Shown here piece by piece: positions 11,216 to 20,205 of a stretch of DNA of 64,000 bases. The notes under the pieces are model-generated. The model made no database searches. It had not been told where the DNA came from and saw only the letters and a list, made by a program, of their open reading frames with translations. Within the stretch, counting starts at the first letter, position 1, and every line of letters begins with the position of its first letter. The position numbers were made by a program, and so were the translations under genes. Origin of the DNA: Setomelanomma holmii (taxonomy: Eukaryota > Ascomycota > Dothideomycetes > Pleosporales > Phaeosphaeriaceae); the NCBI GenBank assembly GCA_010015745.1, contig ML978237.1, positions 1-64,000 on the forward strand. The letters are read 5' to 3'.

Positions 11216-13234
11216 CTAGACAAGTTCGAAGAAGACCCCCTCACCTCCTCTCTTATTCCAATCCCGGATCGCTTCCCCATCCATTAGTCCTGGCGCATAG
11301 CACTCGCCGAGGAAACTGTGACCGGTCCCAGCAGGCCTGAGGAGATAAGGTACCCGTCCGCCGAACAATACTACGACAATATCACCCTCTTTCATTGTGT
11401 CTGGTCCAATGCCCATCAATCCTTTTTTCGTAACGAAGAAACGTCTATCGACACAAGCTCGCACGAACGCCTCGTGGAAGCGACCTGGGTCTGGACGCTG
11501 ATTGATCAACCACTTCAGGCGCTGTAGAATAGGTGCAGCCGGCAGCATCTGCGGAGCATGCTGTGAAAACCATTGCAGAGCGTCTGCGTCGAAGCTGGGA
11601 TCTTCGGATATAAGCTTGTTGGTATTGCTGAGCCCTGCAGTTAGTGTTTGGATGAATGTGCGTGCGATACCGTCATTTGGGGATGCAGACGATGTGGCGG
11701 AAATACGCCCCATGCACAGCTCCCATGCTGTGCGAACGAAGTCGACCTCTTCCTGGTATGTTACGTAGCCGAAGCCGTAGCTTGCAAGTCTGTCGCCATA
11801 TGCTACGACAGAATCTACTTCACTTCCCTGAAGTGATATAGCATTGACATTACCGCTAATACCGATGGAGAGTGGCTGTTGACCACTTGCGCTGTATGCC
11901 TCGCCGACTGCTCTCGTTGACATCGCATTCGAGGCCTTTTCATGGCGCCAGTTGGGGACCCATGACGGCCAGTCCGATAATGCCGACTTTCCCGCGTGAG
12001 AGAATATATCCAGATTTCCGTGCTGGATGATGAGAAATCTGGCGATGTCGCGGTAGACTTTGAGAACAGATTTAGTGGCATAGTCTGGCTCCACCAACTT
12101 GTCATACCCGTCTTCCTCCATAGACGCGAGCTCTTCTGCCATGCCAAATGTGGCGTAAACCTTGTCCACTGCATTCTTCGCTTGTCGTGTGCGGAACTCG
12201 TTCAGCAACTCGAGCAGCGGAATTTTGTTGTCGGACCAGGAGCACAGCTTCCATGCGGAGGCAGCTTTGGACACGGGCAAAAGATCCTGCTGATCGCGCA
12301 GCTGATATCTCAACACAGCTGGCACAGCATATCCCTTGGACTGGAACCAGACTGCCGCTTGGCCGATGGCCGCCCACTCAACTTCCCAGTCGCCGATCAG
12401 CGCCGTTGCTTTGCTCGCAAGCACTGCCTCTTGCACGACCCAGACTCTTTCGAACCAAGCATTTGCAAAGAAGTCGCGTACGACATTCCATTCAGGAGCC
12501 TCAGGCGGCGGGAACCCATACGAGGCATTACGATGCACGGAGTCCTCCATTGGCCTTTTCGTGGCGACTTTGTTCTTCGGTCTTCTGGCGTTTCGTAGAG
12601 CTTGCGCGATGAAGGAGAGCGAGATAGGTATGCGTCCGTACGTGCCGATGTGGAAGACACTCATGGTCGAGCGTGGGTTGACAAATCCCAGCGGCCTTTT
12701 GTCCTCTTTGCCCAGCCAGATCTTGACATTCTCGGCCCTCGCATAGATCTTGCCCATCATCTTGACCTGATTTGCTCTTTCATCGGCGTCGGATTGGTTG
12801 ATGCAGAGCGCGTCCACCCACAGCAGGACCTCTTCGCGCGTATCGTACCTAGGCTCCTCATGTCGATTCCTCGCGAACCCATCCCAGGCATTCTTGCTCG
12901 AGTGTAGTGGATGAAGTGCATTCCAGGATACAACGGAATCGCTTCCTCGAGGTCGTCGCAGATGCTTCAGCGCGTCGGCCAGCTGTTTGGTGACGGTCAC
13001 GCTAACGCTATGGCACAGTATGGGGTCTGCACTCAGGTCTTCACCCCAGACGTACGAGAGTGCATCGTATGGCGGCGCGTCTGCAAGATTCGCAACGGTA
13101 ACGAACGCGCATTCTATGGGCTCTGTTGGAAACGCGGGTATGATGCTGAGGAGACGGATAGATGAGGCGCTAAGCGGTTTGTAGATTTCTCGCCTGAAGT
13201 CTGGCGACGTCATTGTATGCCTCGGGAACGGCAA
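11216..13234 (-). CDS. HET-domain (heterokaryon incompatibility) protein
   Basis: An intact single-exon ORF of 672 aa. The HET domain occupies roughly residues 50-290: YDALSYVWGED near residue 56, LWVDALCINQSDADERANQV near 138, and I-Y-A-R-A-E-N-V-K-I-W-L-G after it, the three blocks that define the family. The C-terminal part includes a G-D-I-V-V-V-L-F-G-G-x-V-P-Y-L-L-R segment, the usual small barrel at the end of long HET proteins. HET proteins trigger cell death after fusion of unlike hyphae. A second Met at codon 8 is an alternative start. There is no NACHT or NLR region. This is the only undamaged gene between the repeat block and 14 kb. Confidence 0.92.
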   Translation of the reverse strand: MPFPRHTMTSPDFRREIYKPLSASSIRLLSIIPAFPTEPIECAFVTVANLADAPPYDALSYVWGEDLSADPILCHSVSVTVTKQLADALKHLRRPRGSDSVVSWNALHPLHSSKNAWDGFARNRHEEPRYDTREEVLLWVDALCINQSDADERANQVKMMGKIYARAENVKIWLGKEDKRPLGFVNPRSTMSVFHIGTYGRIPISLSFIAQALRNARRPKNKVATKRPMEDSVHRNASYGFPPPEAPEWNVVRDFFANAWFERVWVVQEAVLASKATALIGDWEVEWAAIGQAAVWFQSKGYAVPAVLRYQLRDQQDLLPVSKAASAWKLCSWSDNKIPLLELLNEFRTRQAKNAVDKVYATFGMAEELASMEEDGYDKLVEPDYATKSVLKVYRDIARFLIIQHGNLDIFSHAGKSALSDWPSWVPNWRHEKASNAMSTRAVGEAYSASGQQPLSIGISGNVNAISLQGSEVDSVVAYGDRLASYGFGYVTYQEEVDFVRTAWELCMGRISATSSASPNDGIARTFIQTLTAGLSNTNKLISEDPSFDADALQWFSQHAPQMLPAAPILQRLKWLINQRPDPGRFHEAFVRACVDRRFFVTKKGLMGIGPDTMKEGDIVVVLFGGRVPYLLRPAGTGHSFLGECYAPGLMDGEAIRDWNKRGGEGVFFELV

Positions 13235-14114
13235 TGTTACTAATAAATTACAGAAGTGCCCATGCAGACACTACGCTTTAATGAGGGTGTGTAAATTCTC
13301 AAAAACGGATCTTGAAGCTAATGCTGAAGTAGTGAGTAATGGTTTGAAGTGTAATCGAGTCAGGCCTTTCACCATTCGCCTCCAGGACAACCTTGCCCTA
13401 CAAAGTCGGACCGCAGTCGAGGCTGAGGGTTTCAGGCGACCAAGCGATTGCGCATCTTCAAGGCTATGAGACAAGAGGTAAGCCAATCAGAAATGCGACG
13501 TTGGCGCCTTCCACGACATCCTTCGCTTGTGGGGGTGGCTGTGCCGGCCACTTTCACCAGCTTGGGGGCGGTTTCTACCACCACCAGGTGCCGTCATAAC
13601 TCGCGTTCGACCTTTGCAACATTGCAAACACTGGCATTACTTCCTTACAGAGGCCTGTATATCTTCAGGATAATTTACAGGTTCTATTCGCTACCTACAA
13701 CACTCTTCAAGGCCACCCAGAGTTCTACAGGAGAGTAATTTAGGCGGAACTTTCACTTGAGCGCGCACGAATTTCGTCGAGGCCTGGTGCCACAAACCTC
13801 TAGATTTCGTCATCTCAACCTAGATCAGGTTGTCCTTCACAGTCATCCCCCGACTTCTGCGATACACAGAATCTTGTCCAGATTCACGACTCTTTCGCAT
13901 TCTTGCATGCAGAATGGAGCTCTGGGACAACGTGAAAACAGACTTGCGATTGCGGAATCTAAGTGTGTTAGCCCTACATGAATGAACTTCTTACAGTGTT
14001 GCTCATGCTAACAACATAGCAGCCATATATGCACAATGGTACAGCTCACCATTGTACTAGACCTGCAGCAAACATGTCTAACCTCTACTCAGGGCCTCCA
14101 TTCTGGCTGCGACG
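13235..14114. other. intergenic, possible 5' exons of the next gene
   Basis: No convincing ORF is present. Branch-like CTAAC followed by AG occurs at about 14009-14023 and again at about 14078-14093, so short upstream exons of the membrane-protein gene are possible, but no frame could be fixed. Confidence 0.5.
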
Positions 14115-14903
14115 ATGATGTACGGCGTAGCTATCCACCAGCTATTCAAAGATCTCATCTTCCTTTTCTCACCTTCCACCGACATAGTCGCTGCAGTCTT
14201 GCCGTGGCTTCTCTACACCATCCACGTTGTATCAATGTTGTGAGTATGCACCACAACAACTATATACCGTACATCTGCTCACGCATTTCCCGCGCGTAAC
14301 AGTATCTTCCCTCTAGCACCTCTCGCCATCGACCTTCCTCACCACATCCTGCGAAAACCATTCCTATTTGCATCCATCATATCGTGGATCCCCTTGCCGC
14401 TTTTCGAATGTCTCGCGGCCATCCTGACAATCCTCGTTCGCAAGAACAATGATTTCTATGATCGAAAAGAGAACGAGGGAGTGTTTCGAAACGACATCCT
14501 CAAGCTCATCAACCCTATTGTTCTCTTGATAGGCACTATCGCTCTTGCAATTCGGGTCTGGACCCACAAACCGCCTGGACTGAAACAAAGAGTCGGTATC
14601 AATGTGTTGTATTGTGCACAGCTCGTATCTATAAATGCTTATGCTGCCGCTTCTGCTGCAGCACCGAGAGAACAGGCTTTGTTCATAATGTCCGTTGAGC
14701 CATTTTACTATGTTGCGGCTGTGGTATTCGGCGTCGCGGCACTGTTGTATGGCGCTGCTTGGAAGAAGGGACACACATGGGTGTCTAGCATATTACTTGG
14801 CGGAACGGGTGTAGAGCCTATAGTTTTGTTCTTGCCGGGAAGAGGACCATTGTATCAATCTGTGGGAGATGATACTAGAGAAGGTGCTATCCGGCTGGTG
14901 TAG
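14115..14903 (+). CDS. multi-pass membrane protein of unknown function
   Basis: Two exons, 14115-14239 and 14303-14903, joined by a 63-bp intron that opens with GTGAGT and closes with AACAG, give 241 aa. The frame is exact across the junction and ends at TAG 14901. Hydrophobic segments lie at about residues 24-45, 52-62, 69-90, 120-137 and 155-215, so five or six membrane spans are likely. I do not recognise a family. The two adjacent ATGs at 14115 and 14118 are preceded by an in-frame stop, but a splice acceptor just upstream (CAG at about 14093) leaves room for an earlier start. The C-terminal loop is polar and charged. Confidence 0.65.
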
Positions 14904-15088
14904 GCAGCCTTTCAAGGGAGCGAGGCAGGTTTTACGCGACGTCACTGACAAAGCAGCGCTTCTATTCATCTTGCACAGTATGTCTTGAATGACTTCACAT
15001 ATACAGCTCGCCGTCCGCTCAGCCCTATCGCATTTCATCTTCTCAGTGTTGTCGCCACCGATGTTTGTCCTCCGACCTCTCTTCACTG

Positions 15089-15809
15089 CTATCGCTCACC
15101 CTCCGCCCAGTCCTCCACCCACTCTGTTCCTGTAATCTCATCACCAAAGCCCACATGTGGACCCTTGCTATTGCTGCCTTCATCGATCTTGAGCGCCTCT
15201 ATAGCCTCAGAAGATTCGAGTGGGAAAGAGACCGGCCGGACGTAAGCCTCCACACGGCGAGTAGGTAGTGTAGATATGCCCAGGATATGACAGAGCCAAT
15301 TGCAGAGCATGGATCTCCACCACAATGAGTAATTTCATATGCTTGTTTCGAGCTTCCAGTGTGTCGAATTCCGAGCATTGTGGGAGCACGATCTGTACCT
15401 CCACTTTGTCGGTGAGTGCACTGCAGCGCCGTATTTGGGTGTCAAGCTGTTTGGGATAAGGGCTGGCGATTAAGCGACCATAGTGACGACGGCTCGGTGC
15501 GGACAGATAGGTTAAAAGGTTGGGAAGACGGCTGTCATGAAGTCCTTCGGCGGCGACGATACGCAAAGGCGTCTGGACGTCCCTAAGAGCATTGAGTCGT
15601 GAGAGAACTATACTCGTAGCCTCTGTATTGATCTGGTGGCAGACACAAAGAATTATGACTGTAGGGAAGCACGAATGTACAAGCTTGAGATCGTCTAATG
15701 TACCACTTCCGAACGGCAGGTGCGACGTCTTGATGGGCAGTCGCTCATACACCATCAAGAGAATCTCTTTCGGGAGGCCGAGGAAGCGAAAATATTCTTG
15801 AGTTACCAT
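15089..15809 (-). pseudogene. F-box-like paralog A, frameshifted
   Basis: The first frame starts at ATG 15809 with the F-box-like signature FLGLPKEILLMVYERLPIKT, then a conserved C-x-Q-I-N-x-E-A region and an SPYPKQLD block shared with its three neighbours. That frame ends at 15207, but the family's C-terminal motif (G-D-E-I-x-x-x-E-W-x-x-x-W-A-E-G-E) is found in another frame ending at 15089. The switch lies at about 15255-15300 and is +1 in size. No plausible intron joins them. F-box proteins link substrates to SCF ubiquitin ligases. Whether this family does so is not known. Confidence 0.65.
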
Positions 15810-16123
15810 TAGGTCGTGAATATAGGTTGAGGTTGGACGTTGTTAAAAGTTTGCTCAAGTGAGTCAGCCGCAAGGTGATGGAGGCCTCATATGGCAAGAG
15901 CGATCGCTTAGCACGGGGGCGTTTGCTCTACGTCACAAGTGAGCGCTCGATGAAATGATGCATTCACATCGCAAGTGAAGCAGCCAACGTGGATCTTGGT
16001 CGAGTTAGCCTTGATCTGTATACTCTTAGTATTGTTGTCCTACGTATGCAGGAAGCCGCGAATGTGCTTTATTCCCATTAATGCGTTATCCAGGACATCG
16101 CCGATATGTACAACTGATTTTCC
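15810..16123. other. spacer between paralogs A and B
   Basis: 314 bp upstream of paralog A. No ORF is supported; it presumably holds its promoter. Confidence 0.5.
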
Positions 16124-16863
16124 TCATTGCAGGTACCCCTCGCCCTCCGCCCACTCCTTCATCCATTCTGAATCTTCAATCTCATCTCCAAGCACGACTC
16201 GTGGAAACTCCCAACAGTCGTCTTCCCTGAGTGCTTCGCTCGCTTCGGACCAGGAGAGCGTAACACAAACTGGCCGGACAGCACACTTCACACGCCCTAC
16301 ACACGGTCTGGGCTTCCGATACAATTCAAGCACCATATCACTCGAATCCACGTAATATCTTCCACAAGCAGATTGTCCGCGAGCTTCTCACGGGCTTTTG
16401 TCTCCCTATGGTCTGAGGAAGACAAGGTCCGGTACGCAACCTGTACGGAAACAACGTCGGCGACTGCACTACAGCGCCGCAATTCGTCATCGAGCTGGCG
16501 GGGATATGGACTGCCAAAGATCCGGCCGTTGTCATAATGAGGGCACAGTCTTGCAATGTACGTTAGGAGCCAAAAAAGCCGAGCATCGTCGCTTATGATG
16601 TCGATATTGAAGACGATACGCAAGGGCGCTTCGCGGAGAGCATTGAGTCGTGAGATCAGTATACTTTGAGCCTTTGCGTTGATCTGGTAGCAGACAGAGA
16701 GAATTACGACCGCAGGGAAGCAAGCGCGCACAAGCTCAAGGCTATCTGTGTTGTTTAAGCCGAAGGATATGTGCGAGACCTTGATAGGCAATAGCTCGTA
16801 GACCATCAGACTTACCTCCTGGGGGAGATCGAGGAATCGGAAACGCGCTCGGAGACTCGCCAT
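16124..16863 (-). pseudogene. F-box-like paralog B, frameshifted
   Basis: ATG 16863 opens FRFLDLPQEVSLMVYELLPI, then the same C-Y-Q-I-N-A-K-A and GSPYPRQLD blocks as paralog A. The first frame ends at TAG 16297. The conserved C-terminal block, with G-D-E-I-E-D-S-E-W and W-A-E-G-E, lies in a second frame ending at 16124, and the switch is near 16350. The shift is +2 (equivalent to -1) and at a different place from that in A, so the two losses are independent events. A 45-bp GT-AG segment exists here, but splicing it leads straight into a stop. Confidence 0.65.
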
Positions 16864-17463
16864 GATGCGTTCTTCTCTGCGCTCTGCTATGTTAGACAGT
16901 GGTGCTAATATACGTCCAGCGTGAAGCGCTTACCTGAGTGCCCAAAAATTTAGCTTAGGCGGAAGTGTTGATTGGGTTGAGAGTCACGAGGTGCCAGGTT
17001 ATATACAGAACAGGTGCTAAGAGTTCTAGTCGCTGAGGCCTAACCTCATAGGGAAGATCGAGTGAAAGTATGGAGACTGGCATACCCGGCCATCAGGGTC
17101 TTTGTGGAGTGGCGGTGGGCAACGGGCCGAAAGGCGCAGTAGCAGATAGATTTGGAAGAGCAAGAACGTAGTCATAGGAACCAGTAGAGCCAACGAAAGA
17201 GTGAGGTGAGGGCCGTAATGATGCGCACTTGCCGAGAGCGGTGCCTTAGCGCCACAGCTGTCACGGTTGCTGCACTGTCCTTCAGCTCCGCCGGGTTCAG
17301 CGACCAGAGTCAGACCTGTAGGCTTGCGCTGAGTCGCGCGTGAGCTTTAGTCGAAACTGTTCATTTGTGCACATTCACGAGTTGCTTCGGTGATGAAATG
17401 CTGCTTGTCTTCCTGCCTATCTCTTTTTTTTCTCTTGCACCTACCAGGAAGACACGAATTTTG
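16864..17463. other. spacer between paralogs B and C
   Basis: 600 bp without a supported ORF. It contains a run of T at about 17426. Confidence 0.5.
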
Positions 17464-18222
17464 TTACGTCCTCCAAACATCTATCCCTGACTTGTGGTAA
17501 CCTCGTTCATTGATACACTCGCCCTCCGTCCAATTCTCTGCCCACTCAGCTTCTCCAATCTCAGCATCCTTGATTACCTCCACGCTCAAGCTTCTGTTTT
17601 CCTGGACAGTCGAGATAGGGGCCAATCGCGAGTTCTTCAGCGCCGCCAACTCACCTGGCGTCCATATAGCTGGCTGAAGTGAGACCTTAACACGGTGTGC
17701 TAGTGCCTTCAGGTCCGTTTCAATAATTTGCACGCTTATTCCAAAAGCAATTACCATTAGCATATCGGTATTTCCGTCGCTTGGTGTCGCTGAATATCCG
17801 AGAACTGCAATGTTAACACGCGCTTCATCCTCTTCGGAAATGCAGCGGCGCGCTTCGGCGTCGAGTTGCTGGGGATATGGACCGACAAAGACGAGGTCAT
17901 TGAGTCGGCGACGATTGAGGTAGCGGATCAATCCAGTAAGTCGCCACTCATGTAGTCCATCCGAAGCCGCTACAATGCGGAGAGGCTGCGTCTTCAATTG
18001 GTTGAGTCGTTGATGCAGGACAGCGGTAGCTTCTTCGTTGACTTGACGGCAGGCTTGAAGAATGGAGATGCTAGGAAAGGATGACCAGACCAGGATGAGG
18101 GATTGGGGCGCGGAAGTCCCGAAAGGAGCGTGTGATGTCTTCACAGGTAGCAGCTTGTAAACCATAAGCCGCAACTCCTTTGGGAGATCCAGAAATGGGA
18201 AATGCTGCTGTTTCCTCGCCAT
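17464..18222 (-). CDS. F-box-like paralog C, intact
   Basis: 252 aa starting at ATG 18222. I chose this internal start because the paralogs begin within a few residues of the F-box, while the frame upstream to 18522 is low-complexity. The F-box-like helix reads FPFLDLPKELRLMVYKLLP at residues 8-26. A C-R-Q-V-N-E-E-A motif follows at about 63, then VGPYPQQLD at about 112, and the C-terminal E-W-A-E-N-W-T-E-G-E near 235. This is the only member of the array with one open frame from start to motif end. The family looks like the F-box-like proteins common in plant-associated dothideomycetes. Function and partners are unknown. Confidence 0.8.
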   Translation of the reverse strand: MARKQQHFPFLDLPKELRLMVYKLLPVKTSHAPFGTSAPQSLILVWSSFPSISILQACRQVNEEATAVLHQRLNQLKTQPLRIVAASDGLHEWRLTGLIRYLNRRRLNDLVFVGPYPQQLDAEARRCISEEDEARVNIAVLGYSATPSDGNTDMLMVIAFGISVQIIETDLKALAHRVKVSLQPAIWTPGELAALKNSRLAPISTVQENRSLSVEVIKDAEIGEAEWAENWTEGECINERGYHKSGIDVWRT

Positions 18223-18537
18223 GGTTCTGATACGGCTGCGGTGCGTCAGTAATGCCTCCAAACATGCACTACGAGACGTACTTAGCTGTAGTTGTCGAGT
18301 GAAGGTGAGAGAAAAAGAGCTCGAGCGGTGCAACAAAAGCAGGCGCGAGAGAGCAAGAAAAGCAGTTGCGGGAAACATCGGAGCTAGCGTAGCCGACACC
18401 ACGTGATAGTGCCGTTGCTGGGGTGGGGATGAAAGTGAAAGTAATCTTCGAGCCATGCGAATATATTGGCTTTGAAAGCGCTGAGCATAGCCGCACCCTG
18501 ACTCGGAAGAGAAGCTGCCCACTTCTCTCTCGCAGCA
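18223..18537. other. spacer between paralogs C and D
   Basis: 315 bp holding the probable promoter and 5' UTR of paralog C. No separate gene is seen. Confidence 0.5.
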
Positions 18538-19328
18538 CTAGTGCGCCCAAGAGTCTTCATCCTCGAACCGTTCGTCCTCCATCCAATCATCCTGCCACCC
18601 ATCCGCCTTCACAAAGTCGCCAATGCCAAAGGTAAGATTCTTCAGGCTAATCTTCGGCAGTCTCGGAATGCTATCAAAGCTCTCTGCAAAGGCAGGTGCA
18701 GTCTCGGTCAAAGGAAGTTCCAGTCTGAGATGTATATTCAGAGGTCGTCGTCGCTCACCATCCAACCGAAAGTCGTCACAGATACTGTAACCACACTCGA
18801 GTAGAAGTCTTTGTAACGCTTGAGGCCCCGCAATATTCATCCAGCCGGACTAATCGTAAGTGACCGCAATCTCAAAAGTCTTGGATGATGTGTCGGCAGT
18901 CGAATCTTGTACATGCGCTAACCTTGTATGCTTGCGATGATGAGGCACAGTGGTGAGCTGCCGCAGATCCGTAGTCATGCTGCAGTTTCCTGCGCAGGAG
19001 GAGAACATTCAAGTATCTTGCGAATTTGCCTAGCAGTAAGAATCTTGTTCATGGACGCAATGAGTTGCACGGGGGAGTCTCTCATGATTGCCATGCGCGC
19101 TTGAAAGACTTCGGTTGTTTCGGCTCGCAGTTGACGACAGGTAGCGATAAGGGCAACTACAGATATCGTCTGATAGACTAGTGTAAGGTCTCTTCCGGGA
19201 TAACTGTATGCATCGTCGCCAAAGGCATGGTGAGTGATCTTGAATGGCAGTCGTTTGTAGACCATCCGACGAACATCTAGAGGGAGCAGTAGAAATGGCG
19301 ACGCAAGTGCAGCAGCCATTGGTAACAT
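18538..19328 (-). pseudogene. F-box-like paralog D, frameshift and TAG
   Basis: ATG 19328 (or 19319) opens LLLPLDVRRMVYKRLPFKIT, the array's F-box signature, followed by C-R-Q-L-R-A-E-T-T-E-V-F. That frame stops at TGA 18975. One base over, a frame starting at ATG 18978 runs to a TAG at 18850-18852 and continues past it to 18538. It ends with a divergent form of the C-terminal motif (I-G-D-F-V...G-W-Q-D-D-W-M-E-D-E). It is the most diverged and probably oldest copy. Two introns could in principle rescue it, but no convincing splice pair was found. Confidence 0.6.
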
Positions 19329-19811
19329 ATTCTCCCGTAAGAACTTTGAAGGAATATGGGATGTCGAGAAGACATATGAAGGGTGCTGTTCGTGGGAAGA
19401 ATAGCGAAGGGTCAACCACGGTTCGGTTACTGGAGAGTCGCAATCGCAGTCGGGTCGGCTCCTCAGACCCCGCACTCGCGCCGCATCGCTCGAGATTGCC
19501 TCGAAAGATCGACAACCGTCCTAATGAGAGGATGTTGGAGTATGAAAGCCTCTCTCACCCGAGGCAAAGAAAGTCGGAAGACATAACGTGATGAGCAGGC
19601 AACATTCGAACCATAACGCTCGTGCAATACCTCAACTGTTACCTAGAATCAAACTCCTAGTCTTGTGGAGGTACCCAGCCGTTAATCTATCCGCAAATCA
19701 AACCAGCAACTCCAAGGCGTTGCTGACTTGCAGGGCTCGAAACTTTACGTCTATGCCCGAATTCCCAGCGTTGGTGTTCACATTCGCGATGAAGCGTCGC
19801 AGTATGCCTGC
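19329..19811. other. intergenic, no gene seen
   Basis: Region upstream of paralog D. No tRNA or ORF is supported. Confidence 0.5.
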
Positions 19812-20205
19812 TAACGTGTTCCACCAGTCCTCGGCCCAGCCCAAAAACCACCAAAAAGGAGCAAAATCGCAAGTTGAGATCTCAACAACAATAAGCAGTC
19901 AAGCGTGCAGAATGATATAGGAGCATATAATACCTTTTCTAAAGCTTCTTTTTCAGCCTAAGACTAATATCGTTCACTGTTATTGAGATCTCAAGTTATA
20001 GCCTAAATTTGGGGGCCAAAACTTTATATCTTATGAATGACTAGATAACTTTCTCTTATACTTACACAGTGTACCCTAGATAGGTCCAGAGAGCTTGAGT
20101 TATAACAGCAAAGTGTTTCGTATCATTGTTGTTTAGATCTCAACTTGCGATTTTGCTCATTTTTGGTGGGTTTTGGGCTGGGCCGAGGACTGGTGGAACA
20201 CGTTA
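19812..20205. mobile_element. 394-bp foldback/MITE-like element
   Basis: The left arm (19812-19892) and the right arm (20125-20205) are inverted repeats of about 81 bp with about three mismatches. Both begin at the outside with TAACGTGTTCCACCAGTCC. The 230-bp centre is AT-rich, has no ORF, and holds extra copies of a GAGATCTCAA-type palindrome. Both ends carry TA, as expected if a Tc1/mariner-type enzyme inserted it at a TA site. It has no transposase, so it is non-autonomous. A simple inverted duplication is the alternative. Confidence 0.8.

Noticed and set aside
16321..16370. 45-bp GT-AG intron rescuing F-box paralog B
   Set aside because: Splicing GTGATA...TGTAG leads directly to GGC GTG TGA, a stop, so it does not restore the conserved C-terminus.
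18223..18522. 100-residue N-terminal extension of F-box paralog C
   Set aside because: The extension is Ser/Leu/Arg low-complexity and absent from the paralogs, which start next to the F-box.
19606..19680. GGTTCGAAT on the minus strand as a tRNA T-loop
   Set aside because: No matching acceptor, D or anticodon stem could be built around it.
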